Positions 51,958 to 61,018 of a stretch of 64,000 nucleotides of DNA are shown here, one piece after another. The stretch lies in assembly GCF_042680125.1 (NCBI RefSeq), contig NZ_JBHTNY010000001.1; one strand, 5' to 3'. Source of the DNA: Robinsoniella peoriensis (GTDB lineage: Bacteria; Bacillota; Clostridia; Lachnospirales; Lachnospiraceae). The notes under the pieces are model-generated. The model did no database searches and was not told the DNA's origin. It saw nothing but the letters and a program-made list of their open reading frames with translations. Positions within the stretch are counted from its first letter, which is position 1; each line of letters begins with the position of its first letter. A program made the translations under genes and the position numbers.

Positions 51958-52059
51958 TTGAAAGAAAAATTTAAAGCAGAAAGGATGCCACATCATGATT
52001 CTTTCAACATGTTTTATAGTGGCAGTATTGCAGGCGGTTCTGCAATATGCGGTGGGTGA
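51958..52059 (+). CDS. Possible 33-residue leader peptide
   Basis: A TTG-start frame directly after a strong AGGAGG (51947-51952) with 5-nt spacing. It begins MKEKFKAERMPHHDSFNMFY and ends with SAICGG; its TGA (52057-52059) is 4 nt before the next gene's ATG. The spacing suits translational coupling. TTGAAAGAA and TTCTTTCAA within it form a 9-bp dyad. There is no known family, and it could be no more than a well-placed ribosome site. Confidence 0.35.
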   Translation: MKEKFKAERMPHHDSFNMFYSGSIAGGSAICGG

Positions 52060-52063
52060 AAAT

Positions 52064-52819
52064 ATGAAAAAGAAAATATTTAGTTTTTTCATTATACTGA
52101 CATTGCTTTTACAAATGAATATGGTGGTATTCGCTGACAGTGATACAAATGTTACTTTTGATGGTGATGCCAAAGAATTTGTATTTTTAAACGGAAGCAA
52201 TGATCTGTTTGATAATTTTAAAAATATGATGCCCGGGGAGACGAGAACTCAGAAAATTACGCTGACAAATGATGACTATGAACAGATGAAATTTTACATG
52301 AGTGCTCAGGTGCTTCGTGAAATGGGAGCAGGCGGGGCGGTATTTGAAATTACCCTGAAAAAAGACGGGGAACAGTTCTATAAAGGAAAAATCGGCGGGC
52401 TGGAAAGCTTTGGGGAAGGTTATATGGGTGAGAATTTCCTGTTAGAAAGCCTTGGAAAAGGGGAATCAACGGATATAGATATGGAAGTCTATGTGGATGG
52501 GGACTCCATGGATAACAGCTACCAGGAAACAGAGGGTGTCATCCAATTTACGTTCCGTGTGGCACATGATGATTCTGCCGACCAGACAGAGCCGACCACA
52601 AATAAAAATCCGGGTAATTCAAATAATAATAACAATAATAACAGCAGCAATGGGAATTCCAATGGCAGCAGCGGTACAAATCAAACAACAAATAAAGTAA
52701 AAACTGGTGATGATACGCCGATTTTTCTGCTTGCAGGAACGATGGGTGCCTGTGTATGCGTTATGATATTTATAGCTGCAGGCAGACGGAAAAAGAATCA
52801 GAAAGGAGAGGAGTCATAA
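52064..52819 (+). CDS. Secreted protein with C-terminal KTGD anchor region
   Basis: A 251-residue protein: a classical signal peptide (MKKKIFSFFIILTLLLQMNM, cleavage near FADS), a beta-sandwich-like domain (PGETRTQKITLTNDDYEQMK; ESTDIDMEVYVDGDSMDN; VIQFTFRVAHDD), an Asn/Ser-rich linker (about 175-210) and a C-terminal KTGDDTPIFLLAGTMG hydrophobic stretch with RRKK tail. The end resembles a sortase signal with KTGD in place of LPXTG. The start at 52064 is preferred because it gives a normal signal peptide; a frame from 51995 is possible. A surface component of the TasA-like operon. Confidence 0.8.
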   Translation: MKKKIFSFFIILTLLLQMNMVVFADSDTNVTFDGDAKEFVFLNGSNDLFDNFKNMMPGETRTQKITLTNDDYEQMKFYMSAQVLREMGAGGAVFEITLKKDGEQFYKGKIGGLESFGEGYMGENFLLESLGKGESTDIDMEVYVDGDSMDNSYQETEGVIQFTFRVAHDDSADQTEPTTNKNPGNSNNNNNNNSSNGNSNGSSGTNQTTNKVKTGDDTPIFLLAGTMGACVCVMIFIAAGRRKKNQKGEES

Positions 52820-53785
52820 ATGAAAAAAATAAGTATGTTGATAATGTGCTTTCTTATGATATTTTTGGCAGTGCCGGTACTTTCTGCAGAAGCAGCAAAA
52901 AACTATGAGGTTGTTTTTCGAGGGGGTTCTCACGGAACCTTAAGTGAGGGTGATGGAAAGAAAGTCGTTTATAATATCCCATATGGTGAGGGATTCCCAA
53001 ATAGTCCCTATGCCATCCCTGAAACAGGATATGTCTTTAAAGAATGGAGCGAGGAACCCCAGGAAGCCGGAACACCGGTAACCGGGAAAAAAATCTATGT
53101 CGCTAAATATATTCCGGTAGTAAGTGGAGTAGAATACGCAGTTAAATATGTAGACACAAATGGAAATCAGCTTGCAACCACTAAGGTTACTATGGGTGAG
53201 AATGGAAATAAAATAACAGAAACAGCATTGCTGATCAGCGGCTACACGGCAGACCAAAAGTCAAAATCTGTGGTTTTGTCAGATAAAAATTCTGAGATTC
53301 AGTTTATTTATACATCCAATCAATCCGATGTACAGCAGACGGAGCCTCAGACAAATCCACCGGCGACGGAAGCACCAAATAACAATCCGGATAATAATAC
53401 ACCTGCTGCGCCAACAACTCCTGCAGCAAATAATACTCCGGCAACTACACCGCCAAATACCACACCAAATAATACAGTGGATAACAACGCAAATAATACT
53501 CCTAATAATGGTGAAAACAACCAACAGGCAGCACCGGATGAAAATAATCAGCCAGCTGCAAATGAGAATACGGTAGACATCCCGGATGAGCAGGTTCCGC
53601 TGGCGGATTCCCCTGAGACGGATTCTGAACAGGAAACGATCAGCATAGAAGACGAGGATGTACCGCTTTCAGCAGCTCCGGAGATCAAAAATGATTATAC
53701 GGTTATATATATCATTCTTGGAATTCTGGCAGCAGCAGCGGCAGCTTTTGGAATTAAGACAGTTGTTTCCAGAAGACGTAAATAA
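52820..53785 (+). CDS. Surface protein with MucBP-like domain and Asn/Pro/Thr stalk
   Basis: A 321-residue protein with a signal peptide (to about AEA at 25), a beta-repeat-like part (VFRGGSHGTLSEGDGKKVVY; GYVFKEWSE), a MucBP-like domain (about 97-165, EYAVKYVDTNGNQLATTKVT), and a long Asn/Pro/Thr stalk (about 170-245). Two related strings follow, IPDEQVPLADSP and IEDEDVPLSAAP, then one helix and RRRK. The repeated D-E-x-V-P-L motif before the membrane is common in Lachnospiraceae surface proteins. The start overlaps nothing and lies right after the previous stop. Probable cell-surface stalk/adhesion protein. Confidence 0.82.
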   Translation: MKKISMLIMCFLMIFLAVPVLSAEAAKNYEVVFRGGSHGTLSEGDGKKVVYNIPYGEGFPNSPYAIPETGYVFKEWSEEPQEAGTPVTGKKIYVAKYIPVVSGVEYAVKYVDTNGNQLATTKVTMGENGNKITETALLISGYTADQKSKSVVLSDKNSEIQFIYTSNQSDVQQTEPQTNPPATEAPNNNPDNNTPAAPTTPAANNTPATTPPNTTPNNTVDNNANNTPNNGENNQQAAPDENNQPAANENTVDIPDEQVPLADSPETDSEQETISIEDEDVPLSAAPEIKNDYTVIYIILGILAAAAAAFGIKTVVSRRRK

Positions 53786-53798
53786 AGGAATTAAATTA

Positions 53799-53923
53799 TT
53801 AAGATTTATTAAAGATAGCAGTATAATGAGCCACGAAGCATTGCATCATATGAATATTAGTGCTATGATAAGATTAGAAAAATAATCGATATCCCATATC
53901 GCTGTTCTGATGATATGGGGTAT
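53799..53923 (+). promoter_or_regulatory. Promoter and leader hairpin of the BTAD regulator gene
   Basis: TTAAGA (53799-53804), 17-bp spacer, TATAAT (53822-53827). A 12-bp dyad (53889-53900 with 53912-53923) follows in the leader without a T-run. No TGTGAC heptamers are present, so the regulator does not look autoregulated by the SARP-like motif. Confidence 0.5.
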
Positions 53924-53960
53924 TGGCATAAAATAATCAGAATGACAGGAATAATGTCTT

Positions 53961-55190
53961 ATGGCTAATATGGAGAATAAATTGAACAAATTACAGGTGA
54001 AGATGTTTGGCGATTTTCATGTAACAGATGGAAAGAATATATTAAATGACGATAACATTCGTTCTGTCATGGTGACGAGGCTTTTGACATACTTTTTAAA
54101 CAACAGAAACAGAATGATTCAGGTGCAGGAACTGGGTGATCTTCTATGGAATGAGGACGAAACGGATAATCAGGTAGGGGCATTAAAAAACCTGATGTAT
54201 CGTCTTAGAAACATTATGAAGAAGTTACTGGGAAGTTCCGAATATATTCTGACAGGGCGTGGAGCTTATTACTGGAATCCGGATGTTACGGTAAAGGTGG
54301 ATTGTGAAGAATTTGAAACCTGCTGTAAAAATGCCAAAAATCTGAAAGATGATATAGAAGGCCAGATTGTTCAGTACCGCCGTGCAGTAGATCTTTATGC
54401 CGGTATGTACTTACCTAAGATTTCATCGGAACACTGGGTTATTTCTTTATCAGCCTATTATCATTCAATGTTTTTATCAGCCGTGAAGAGCCTGGCGGAA
54501 CTATATGAAGAAGCTGGAAATTTTGAAGAAATGGAAAATGTCTGCAGTAAAGCAATTTCTATGGATTCGCTGGATGAATATCTGTATTATCTGCTGATTA
54601 AGTCATTGATTGGACAGCACAAAGAGAAGATTGCACAGGAATATTATACAAGAGCCGTAGAGCATCTGTATGAAAATCTGGGTGTCAAACCTTCCAGTCA
54701 GCTGGAAGAAATATATCAGTCGCTGTTAAACGAAATGAACAGTCAGGAACTGGATATTAAGAGAATTCAGGAGGATCTGTGCGAAGCGGCAAAACCCCAG
54801 GGTGTATTTCTGTGTAAGTATGGGATATTCCGTGAAATATACCGGCTGCAGGCAAGGCAGGCCCAGCGATTCGGAATGGCTGTCCATGTAGCGCTGATAA
54901 CCATAAACCCTCCTCAGTACATAGAAAAGGGGACAGAAACATATCTGTCAATGCTGAAACGGGCTATGGATCATGTGAAAGATGCATTTGGATGTCTCCG
55001 GGCAGGAGATGTTGCAGCCAGATACAGCGGGTCACAATATGTTGTGCTGTTACCTACGTGTACATATGAATCCGGTAAGATGGTATTGAAGAGGATCGAA
55101 GACAACTTTTATAATTCTGCTAAATGGAAGAAATTTAACTTAAGAAGCAGTTTGGAAGAAATTAGTTTTGGAGATATAAGTAACGAATAG
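53961..55190 (+). CDS. SARP-like regulator: OmpR-type HTH, BTAD and degenerate GGDEF-like domain
   Basis: A 409-residue cytoplasmic regulator. Residues about 10-105 form an OmpR-type winged helix (LQVKMFGDFHVTDGKNIL; ALKNLMYRLRNIMKKLLG; YILTGRGAYYWNP). Residues about 112-260 are a BTAD-type helical repeat (EEFETCCKNAK; AVDLYAGMYLP; YYLLIKSLIGQHKEKIAQEY). Residues about 270-400 resemble a GGDEF fold: LRAGDVAARYSGSQYVVLLP aligns with the R-x-GGDEF-vvLLP strand, but SGSQ replaces GGDE, so no cyclase activity is expected. It lies between the two halves of the SipW locus and is the obvious candidate to bind the tandem TGTGAC heptamers. Nucleotide sensing by the C-domain is speculation. Confidence 0.85.
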   Translation: MANMENKLNKLQVKMFGDFHVTDGKNILNDDNIRSVMVTRLLTYFLNNRNRMIQVQELGDLLWNEDETDNQVGALKNLMYRLRNIMKKLLGSSEYILTGRGAYYWNPDVTVKVDCEEFETCCKNAKNLKDDIEGQIVQYRRAVDLYAGMYLPKISSEHWVISLSAYYHSMFLSAVKSLAELYEEAGNFEEMENVCSKAISMDSLDEYLYYLLIKSLIGQHKEKIAQEYYTRAVEHLYENLGVKPSSQLEEIYQSLLNEMNSQELDIKRIQEDLCEAAKPQGVFLCKYGIFREIYRLQARQAQRFGMAVHVALITINPPQYIEKGTETYLSMLKRAMDHVKDAFGCLRAGDVAARYSGSQYVVLLPTCTYESGKMVLKRIEDNFYNSAKWKKFNLRSSLEEISFGDISNE

Positions 55191-55201
55191 GAGGAGCATT
55201 T

Positions 55202-55645
55202 GTGGAAAATATACAGCCTTATTACTTGATGAATGCTCTTAGAATATGTATAGATGAAAAGAAAGATATTTATTTTCAGGGAAGGGCTTATACAAGGTTA
55301 TCAAAAGATGAAATTAAGTTTCAGGATCTTTCCAGCCTTTTAATTGAAGTAGATAAGATCTTTGATGAAGCAGGTTATCCCCAGGCATTTCAGGAAAAAA
55401 GAAGTTTTCAAAAGGAGCATTCAAGATCTTTTTTCTCAATGAATCCCGGCAGTGAAAAGGATATTGATGAGATTTTAAATCAAAAAGGTGTCATAGCAAC
55501 CTTTGATGTTATAGTTATCAGCAGGAGGCATTCTACCTGGCAAGGGGAGGTATATGGCCTGCAGAGAGAAAAACTGGGCAGCTTTGAAGGTGCCATTACA
55601 ATGATAGATATATTAACGAGCAATATGGTGATATCAGATCAGTGA
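55202..55645 (+). CDS. Hypothetical protein with C-terminal TWQG domain
   Basis: A 147-residue soluble protein starting at GTG after GGAGGAG, 11 nt behind the BTAD gene, so it is co-transcribed. The N-terminal half (ALRICIDEKKDIYFQGRAYT) is unrecognised. The last 45 residues (ATFDVIVISRRHSTWQGEVY, then GLQREKLGSFEGAITMIDIL) align with nearly the whole 71-residue protein encoded at 62697 (TFIVTVKSRKNQTWQGTVNW). A shared small domain repeated in one locus suggests a common role, perhaps regulatory. Function unknown. Confidence 0.7.
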   Translation: MENIQPYYLMNALRICIDEKKDIYFQGRAYTRLSKDEIKFQDLSSLLIEVDKIFDEAGYPQAFQEKRSFQKEHSRSFFSMNPGSEKDIDEILNQKGVIATFDVIVISRRHSTWQGEVYGLQREKLGSFEGAITMIDILTSNMVISDQ

Positions 55646-55662
55646 TATCGCCATATTTTTTT
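55622..55662 (+). terminator. Terminator after the BTAD operon
   Basis: A 15-bp stem with one wobble (55622-55636 with 55643-55657) and T-run. The stop codon lies in the hairpin. Confidence 0.92.
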
Positions 55663-55676
55663 GGAAAAATGTTTGC

Positions 55677-55709
55677 TGTGACCAGTCTGTGACTTGATTT
55701 TGATATAGT
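55677..55709 (+). promoter_or_regulatory. SARP-like promoter B of the fibro-slime adhesin-sipW operon
   Basis: TGTGACC (55677-55683), 4-bp spacer, TGTGACT (55688-55694), 9 nt, TATAGT (55704-55709). Same geometry as at 51122 and 61019. Confidence 0.8.
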
Positions 55710-55786
55710 AAATCTATAAAACGAAGAATTAACGGGATAAGTTGATATTTGAAAGAGAATAGATAGTATATCAGAGGAGGATCCAC

Positions 55787-58700
55787 ATGAAGACAAGAAT
55801 GAAAAAAAGATTAACCGCAATCCTTTTATGTATGGCCATGATCGTGACTACATTAGGTTCCAATGGAGTAGTACTGGCGGCGGATAATACTGATCATACA
55901 GAAGTCCCGGGGACGGCAGCAGAGGCTGAACAGGTCAACGTAGTAAGCCCGGCAGCAGAGACGATTGAAAGTGAAGCGGCTGCTCAGACGGAACCTGTCG
56001 TAATGACAGAGATTCAAACAGAAGCTGCAGCAGTACCGGAAACGGAAATGAATTCCGAAGCAGGAACTGAAAATATTCCGGAGACAGAGATGTCCAGTGA
56101 AACAGAAGCAGAGAGCCAGGAAGAAATGCAATCCGAAATGACATCGGAGACAACAGAAACTGCTTCAACAGAAACAGAAAGCAGTCAGGAAGAAATGCAG
56201 TCAAAATATCTTTTTGAAAATGAAGAGATGACAGCAGTAGTAGAATTGATGAATTCGGATACAGTTCCAGCGGATGCGGTGTTAGAGGTAAAGCCAATCT
56301 TAAATAAAATGATTTCAGATAACAGCACTGAAACAGATAAAGCTGAAAAAGCAGAGTACGACAAAATTAATACTTTATTAAATGAAAAAGCGGAAAAAGA
56401 GGCAGCACCAATCGATGGATTTAATGCTTATGCAATTCAGTTTAGAAAAGATGGTGTGATCTATCCGGTCAAAGATGAAATGAAAGTTTCCATTAAATTT
56501 AAAAACGCAGTTCTTCCTGAAACCTTCAGAACGGAAGAAATAAATTTAAAAGCGGTTCAGGCGCAGGTATTACAGTTTACGGCAGATGAAAATGAAGCTG
56601 GAAAAACAAATGTAATTGATTTGAAAGAAAAAACAACAGTTTTAAATTGTAATTCCGATTTTGCAGTTAATGAAGTAGCATTTGAATCAGATAATGTAAG
56701 TCAGTTCGCAATTGCTTGGAATGGTGAGGATACAACAACAGAATATACATACGATGATGACCAGGTGACGGTAAAGGCTGTTTTAAGTGAAGCGGGGATA
56801 CTTCCCAGAGGAGCAGAACTGAGAGTTGTCCCGGTAGTAGACAAAGAGGAACTGAATAGAGTAGAGAGCCTGTTAAATAACAATGCAAAAGCAGAAGATG
56901 ATACAATAACAGGATTTCTGGCATATGATATTAGCTTTGTAAAAGATGGTGTTGAGGTGGAACCTTCCGGAGAAGTGGCAGTGACTATGGATTTTAAAGA
57001 AGGAGTCAAACCGGAAAAAACAACAAAGAGTAATGCTGAAAAAGCAGAAAACAATGCAGAACAGAATGTTACGGTATACCATTTTAATGAAAATGGCAAT
57101 CAGGATATAAATGTTGAAGAAATTAAACATGCCTCAGTAGATGTTAATAATAAAGCTGAAGTGGTAACAACCAATTTTCAAGTTAACAGTTTCTCAATAT
57201 TTACGTTAGTTTGGAAAAATACTGCGGGTTCGGGTCAAGCGAATACAACGCAGAGTTTGAAAATTCACATTGTTGATAAAAAGGGAAATGATTTAATGAA
57301 TGAACCTATTCGTTTTCAACATAAGACAGCAGTATCCTGGCCACAGGTATCACCCAGTCAAATCAGTGAATGGATTCAGAGTGAAGATATGGATAATCAT
57401 AAGACACTTGAAAATAAATCTTTTTGTCGTGCATATATGACTTCTGATTCATGGGGGGGACAAAAAGATGTCAGCAATGTAATGCTCTGGAAAAATGAAA
57501 GTAACAACGGATGGCAGGTAAAGTGGAGTTCAAATGACGTAACATACAATGTGCAGCCGGGCGATGAATTATATTTTGAATATACTGACAATCTTAAAAC
57601 AGTTGATACCATCGACAGCAATAGCAAGGGCATTGAATTGAATATGTTTAACTATAGCGTTAATGAGCATCAGTTCTCGGGCGGGGAATGGAATGAAACT
57701 GCTGCCGGCCGAGGTGTTAAACAGGGGATGGTCCAGAATAAATTAGATGCAGATGGCTATCCCGTGTTTAGTGAAAAGTTTGGTCAGGCAATTAAAAAAT
57801 CCGGAAGTAATAAGGATCTTAGAGGAACTACTTTAAAAGAATGGTTTAATCCACAGGGGAGTTATACCACTCAGGCAAATGCAAACCATTTATTTTTACA
57901 AAGTGTATATGATGAGAGTAAGTACTTTTACTATAGCAGTTTTGATAATTATGCTTATTTAAATCAGACAGGTGATAATGCAGGTAATTTTACTGTTTAT
58001 CAACAGATTGGAACACCGGATAATGCAAATCAATTATATTATCAGCGTGGTAACTTTATGCCGTACAATAATATAGCAAATGGAAAACTTAGTAAAAATA
58101 AAAATTACTACGACGAACAGGGTAACCCATTAGACAAAAATGATTCCCGGTATGGAGAAGAATTATATCTTACCCAGGGAAAAACGTATCACTTTGGCAT
58201 GAATATGAGCGCTTCCTTTGCACAGCCGCAAAATGGAATGGTAGATGGAAGTCCAATGGTTTTTGAATTTAACGGCGATGATGATATGTGGGTTTTCATC
58301 GATGGCGTTCTGGTGTTAGATATTGGCGGTTGTCATGATGCCCGCAGTGGAAGCATTAATTTCAAAACAGGAGATGTAAAGGTTCAGGGAGTTGCAGATA
58401 CAAATATAAAAGCTTTATTTCAGAAAGCAAAGGCAGATACCTCTAAATTTGTAGAAGGCGGGAACTATTTTAAAAACTATACAGCTCATGAAATTAAGAT
58501 ATTCTATATGGAGCGTGGTGCAGGAGCATCTAACTGTAAGTTGAAATTCAATATTCCGGCAGTTCCTAAGGGAAGTGTAAATGTTACAAAAGAAATTGGT
58601 AATATAAATGAAGGATCATTCAGTGATGTAAACTTTAACTTTAAACTTTATGTAGAAGATGAAAATGGAGATGTAACGCGCGATAATGATAATACAAAGT

Positions 58701-59827
58701 ATAGCTTGGTTACAAAAGGGGCATATACACTTATTGATGGAAGTAAGATAAAAGAAATGAAGACTGACCTTAATGGCAGTTTTACTTTAAAACATGGTCA
58801 GACAGCTCAGTTTACCCAGTTTGATATGGGCAAAAAGTATTTTGTGGAAGAAACGGATGTTATTCAGAGCCAGTATGATGAATTTGAAGTGAATGGTGTA
58901 AAGTTAACGACAGAGAATGGTTCCATAATTGAAGGAGACGAAGGATCAGATAAATATATTGTCAGAAGTCAGGCTTTGCTGGTTGGAACGGACCTTACCG
59001 TTAACTTTCAAAACTTCTGTACAGGAGATAACCTGCAGGATCTGGTAATTGAAAAAGTGTTAACTTCAGGATCTTCAGAAGATATTTATGAATTGACGGT
59101 TACTGTCGGAGGTCATTTATTTGAAGGTGAATTTATTCGAAATGAAGCAAAAGAAGATGAAAACCGTGAGCAGGCAGTCAAAGGAAAGATATATGTAAAA
59201 GCAGGTGATAAAATCAGGATTCCCAAGATTCCGTCAGGAACCAGTTTTGAAGTAAAGGAATCTAATTTAGATGAACTCAATCAGGCATTTACAAAATATG
59301 ATAAAGAAAACTATAAAGTAGTAAATGCAGAAGTTCTGGCGACTGATGAAAAAGCTTCTGGAAAATTATTGTTTAAAAAGAATGCAGAAGTTATTGTTAC
59401 GAATACCTTGCTGTTAGGAAATTTGACAATTAAAAAGACTATAGATTCTGTAAATTATGACAATGGTGATCCGATTTTTACATTCCAAATTAAACATTTA
59501 GAAACGGGAAAAGTGTTTGAATATACAATGCGTTTTAAAAAAGATGAAGCGTTAACACAGACAAAAACCTTCGAACTTTTACCCCTTGGAGATTATGAAA
59601 TAACTGAGTTAGAAACGATTAGATATGAATGTAAAGATGGAAATGTAAAAGAAGCAGAATTAAAGAAAACTGCATTAAATCAGACAGTAGCATTTAAAAA
59701 TGTTCGTACGAATCCGGATAACTATTCCCATACAGATGTGGTAATTAATAAATTTACCATGGACGAAAATGGTAATATTGTAATTACTCCGGATCAGTTG
59801 GGAAAGTCAGAGAATAAAGAAAATTAA
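55787..59827 (+). CDS. Large secreted fibro-slime/Cna-B-like adhesin
   Basis: A 1346-residue secreted protein. Signal peptide (to about residue 31), a Glu/Thr/Ser-rich low-complexity segment (about 35-145), two tandem related domains (about 146-310 and 318-490, each with an F-x-A-Y-x-I/F-x-F-x-K-D-G-V core), then a fibro-slime/PA14-like domain (about 640-925) with FNGDDDMWVFIDGVLVLDIG and GGCHDARSGSI, and three Cna-B/SpaA-like beta-domains (starts near KGSVNVTKEIG, LVIEKVLTSG and GNLTIKKTID). No C-terminal helix or sorting signal is seen, so it may be held by partner proteins. It heads the operon that contains sipW. Adhesion or matrix function is inferred from domains. Confidence 0.85.
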   Translation: MKTRMKKRLTAILLCMAMIVTTLGSNGVVLAADNTDHTEVPGTAAEAEQVNVVSPAAETIESEAAAQTEPVVMTEIQTEAAAVPETEMNSEAGTENIPETEMSSETEAESQEEMQSEMTSETTETASTETESSQEEMQSKYLFENEEMTAVVELMNSDTVPADAVLEVKPILNKMISDNSTETDKAEKAEYDKINTLLNEKAEKEAAPIDGFNAYAIQFRKDGVIYPVKDEMKVSIKFKNAVLPETFRTEEINLKAVQAQVLQFTADENEAGKTNVIDLKEKTTVLNCNSDFAVNEVAFESDNVSQFAIAWNGEDTTTEYTYDDDQVTVKAVLSEAGILPRGAELRVVPVVDKEELNRVESLLNNNAKAEDDTITGFLAYDISFVKDGVEVEPSGEVAVTMDFKEGVKPEKTTKSNAEKAENNAEQNVTVYHFNENGNQDINVEEIKHASVDVNNKAEVVTTNFQVNSFSIFTLVWKNTAGSGQANTTQSLKIHIVDKKGNDLMNEPIRFQHKTAVSWPQVSPSQISEWIQSEDMDNHKTLENKSFCRAYMTSDSWGGQKDVSNVMLWKNESNNGWQVKWSSNDVTYNVQPGDELYFEYTDNLKTVDTIDSNSKGIELNMFNYSVNEHQFSGGEWNETAAGRGVKQGMVQNKLDADGYPVFSEKFGQAIKKSGSNKDLRGTTLKEWFNPQGSYTTQANANHLFLQSVYDESKYFYYSSFDNYAYLNQTGDNAGNFTVYQQIGTPDNANQLYYQRGNFMPYNNIANGKLSKNKNYYDEQGNPLDKNDSRYGEELYLTQGKTYHFGMNMSASFAQPQNGMVDGSPMVFEFNGDDDMWVFIDGVLVLDIGGCHDARSGSINFKTGDVKVQGVADTNIKALFQKAKADTSKFVEGGNYFKNYTAHEIKIFYMERGAGASNCKLKFNIPAVPKGSVNVTKEIGNINEGSFSDVNFNFKLYVEDENGDVTRDNDNTKYSLVTKGAYTLIDGSKIKEMKTDLNGSFTLKHGQTAQFTQFDMGKKYFVEETDVIQSQYDEFEVNGVKLTTENGSIIEGDEGSDKYIVRSQALLVGTDLTVNFQNFCTGDNLQDLVIEKVLTSGSSEDIYELTVTVGGHLFEGEFIRNEAKEDENREQAVKGKIYVKAGDKIRIPKIPSGTSFEVKESNLDELNQAFTKYDKENYKVVNAEVLATDEKASGKLLFKKNAEVIVTNTLLLGNLTIKKTIDSVNYDNGDPIFTFQIKHLETGKVFEYTMRFKKDEALTQTKTFELLPLGDYEITELETIRYECKDGNVKEAELKKTALNQTVAFKNVRTNPDNYSHTDVVINKFTMDENGNIVITPDQLGKSENKEN

Positions 59828-59839
59828 GGAGTGGATAAG

Positions 59840-60406
59840 ATGAATCGATTTATAAAAAATAAAAAAGCATTGATGGCCACTCTGGTTATGGTATGTGTGG
59901 CAGCAATAGGTATTACCGGTATGACAATTGCGTTATACTCGGACGTTTCTACGGTAAAAGAAAATACTTTTACCGTTGGAAATGTAACAACTGATATTGA
60001 AGAAAACATTGTTGCATCAGAAGGTATTAAAGAGCCCACAGTGAGAAACACAGGTAAAAATGCATGCATTATTCGTATGAGAATGACTATATCTCCTCAG
60101 AGTGCAGAGAGTAATGTAGGTGTCTCTGGCGGAAGCAAAGATGTATTGTGGATTTATAATGAAAAAGATGGGTTTTATTATTATAATGCTGTTGTTCAGC
60201 CGGGAGAAAGCACACAGGCATTATTCAGTAAATATGAAATAAAAGATCCGGCAAAGTTTGAACCATTTGATATGACATTATACCAGGAAGCGGTGCAGGC
60301 AGAAGCTGTTAATGATGCAGGAGATGTAATTTCTGCATTAGACAAAAATGGGAATTTTAATGTGGAATCAGCAAATAAAATATGGAAGATTTATAGTGCT
60401 GAATAA
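59840..60406 (+). CDS. SipW-dependent TasA-like exported protein
   Basis: A 188-residue protein with signal region ALMATLVMVCVAAIGITGMT and the SipW-type end IALYSDVSTVKENTFTVGNV. The mature part is beta-rich (EPTVRNTGKNACIIRMRMTI; GFYYYNAVVQPGE). The ATG at 59840 lies 8 nt after AAGGAG; a GTG at 59831 overlaps that site. It lies 12 nt after the adhesin gene and 63 nt before sipW. Probably a matrix-fibre or anchor subunit. Confidence 0.82.
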   Translation: MNRFIKNKKALMATLVMVCVAAIGITGMTIALYSDVSTVKENTFTVGNVTTDIEENIVASEGIKEPTVRNTGKNACIIRMRMTISPQSAESNVGVSGGSKDVLWIYNEKDGFYYYNAVVQPGESTQALFSKYEIKDPAKFEPFDMTLYQEAVQAEAVNDAGDVISALDKNGNFNVESANKIWKIYSAE

Positions 60407-60469
60407 AGTATATTTATGTTATTTAAATGCAAAATACGACAAAAAAGTTAGAAGCTTGGAGGAAAAGAG

Positions 60470-60985
60470 ATGTTAAAAAAAGTATGTGGAATATTAAGTT
60501 CTTTATTATTAATTATATTAGCATTAGTTGCGGCAGCCTTAATTGTACCACACTTTTTTGGATATCAAACGATGGCAGTCTTAAGCGGAAGTATGGAACC
60601 CAACATAGGTGTGGGTTCCATTGCTTATGTAAAGGAAGCTCCGTTTGATGAATTAAAGGTGGGAGATGTAATTAGCTTTCATATGGGAAGCGATACAGTG
60701 GTAACACATAGAATAAAAGACTTTGATCTTGAGAAGCAATTAATTACTACAAAGGGAGATGCAAATGAAGTGGAAGATGCGGAACCGGTTGCAGCATCCA
60801 GCGTTATCGGTAAAGTAGGTTTTCATATTCCACTCATGGGTTATATCAGTATTTATGCCAAAACACCGCTTGGAATTGCTGGTATCTGCGCTGTATTTAT
60901 AGTGCTGATTATACTCGTTTTTCTGCCTGAAATATTTAGTAAAGATGAGAAAAAAGAGGACAAAAAAGAAACAAAAAAAGAATAA
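60470..60985 (+). CDS. sipW: Signal peptidase I, SipW (ER-type)
   Basis: A 171-residue membrane protease of family S26B. N-terminal helix (about 6-28), catalytic Ser41 in LSGSMEP, and His80 in VVTHRI in place of the bacterial Lys, the ER-type Ser-His dyad of SipW. A second helix (about 130-153) and a Lys/Glu-rich cytoplasmic tail follow. In Bacillus, SipW processes TasA and TapA; here five proteins with SipW-type signals are encoded within 12 kb. GGAGG precedes the ATG. Last gene of the adhesin operon. Confidence 0.94.
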   Translation: MLKKVCGILSSLLLIILALVAAALIVPHFFGYQTMAVLSGSMEPNIGVGSIAYVKEAPFDELKVGDVISFHMGSDTVVTHRIKDFDLEKQLITTKGDANEVEDAEPVAASSVIGKVGFHIPLMGYISIYAKTPLGIAGICAVFIVLIILVFLPEIFSKDEKKEDKKETKKE

Positions 60986-61018
60986 AAGATTGAAAAAAGA
61001 ATCATTTAATTATCTCTG

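Noticed and set aside
52491..53576. Alternate-frame ORFs rich in Ile/Gln/Thr over the Asn-rich linkers
   Set aside because: Products of AAT/AAC-rich linker DNA read out of frame; no ribosome sites.
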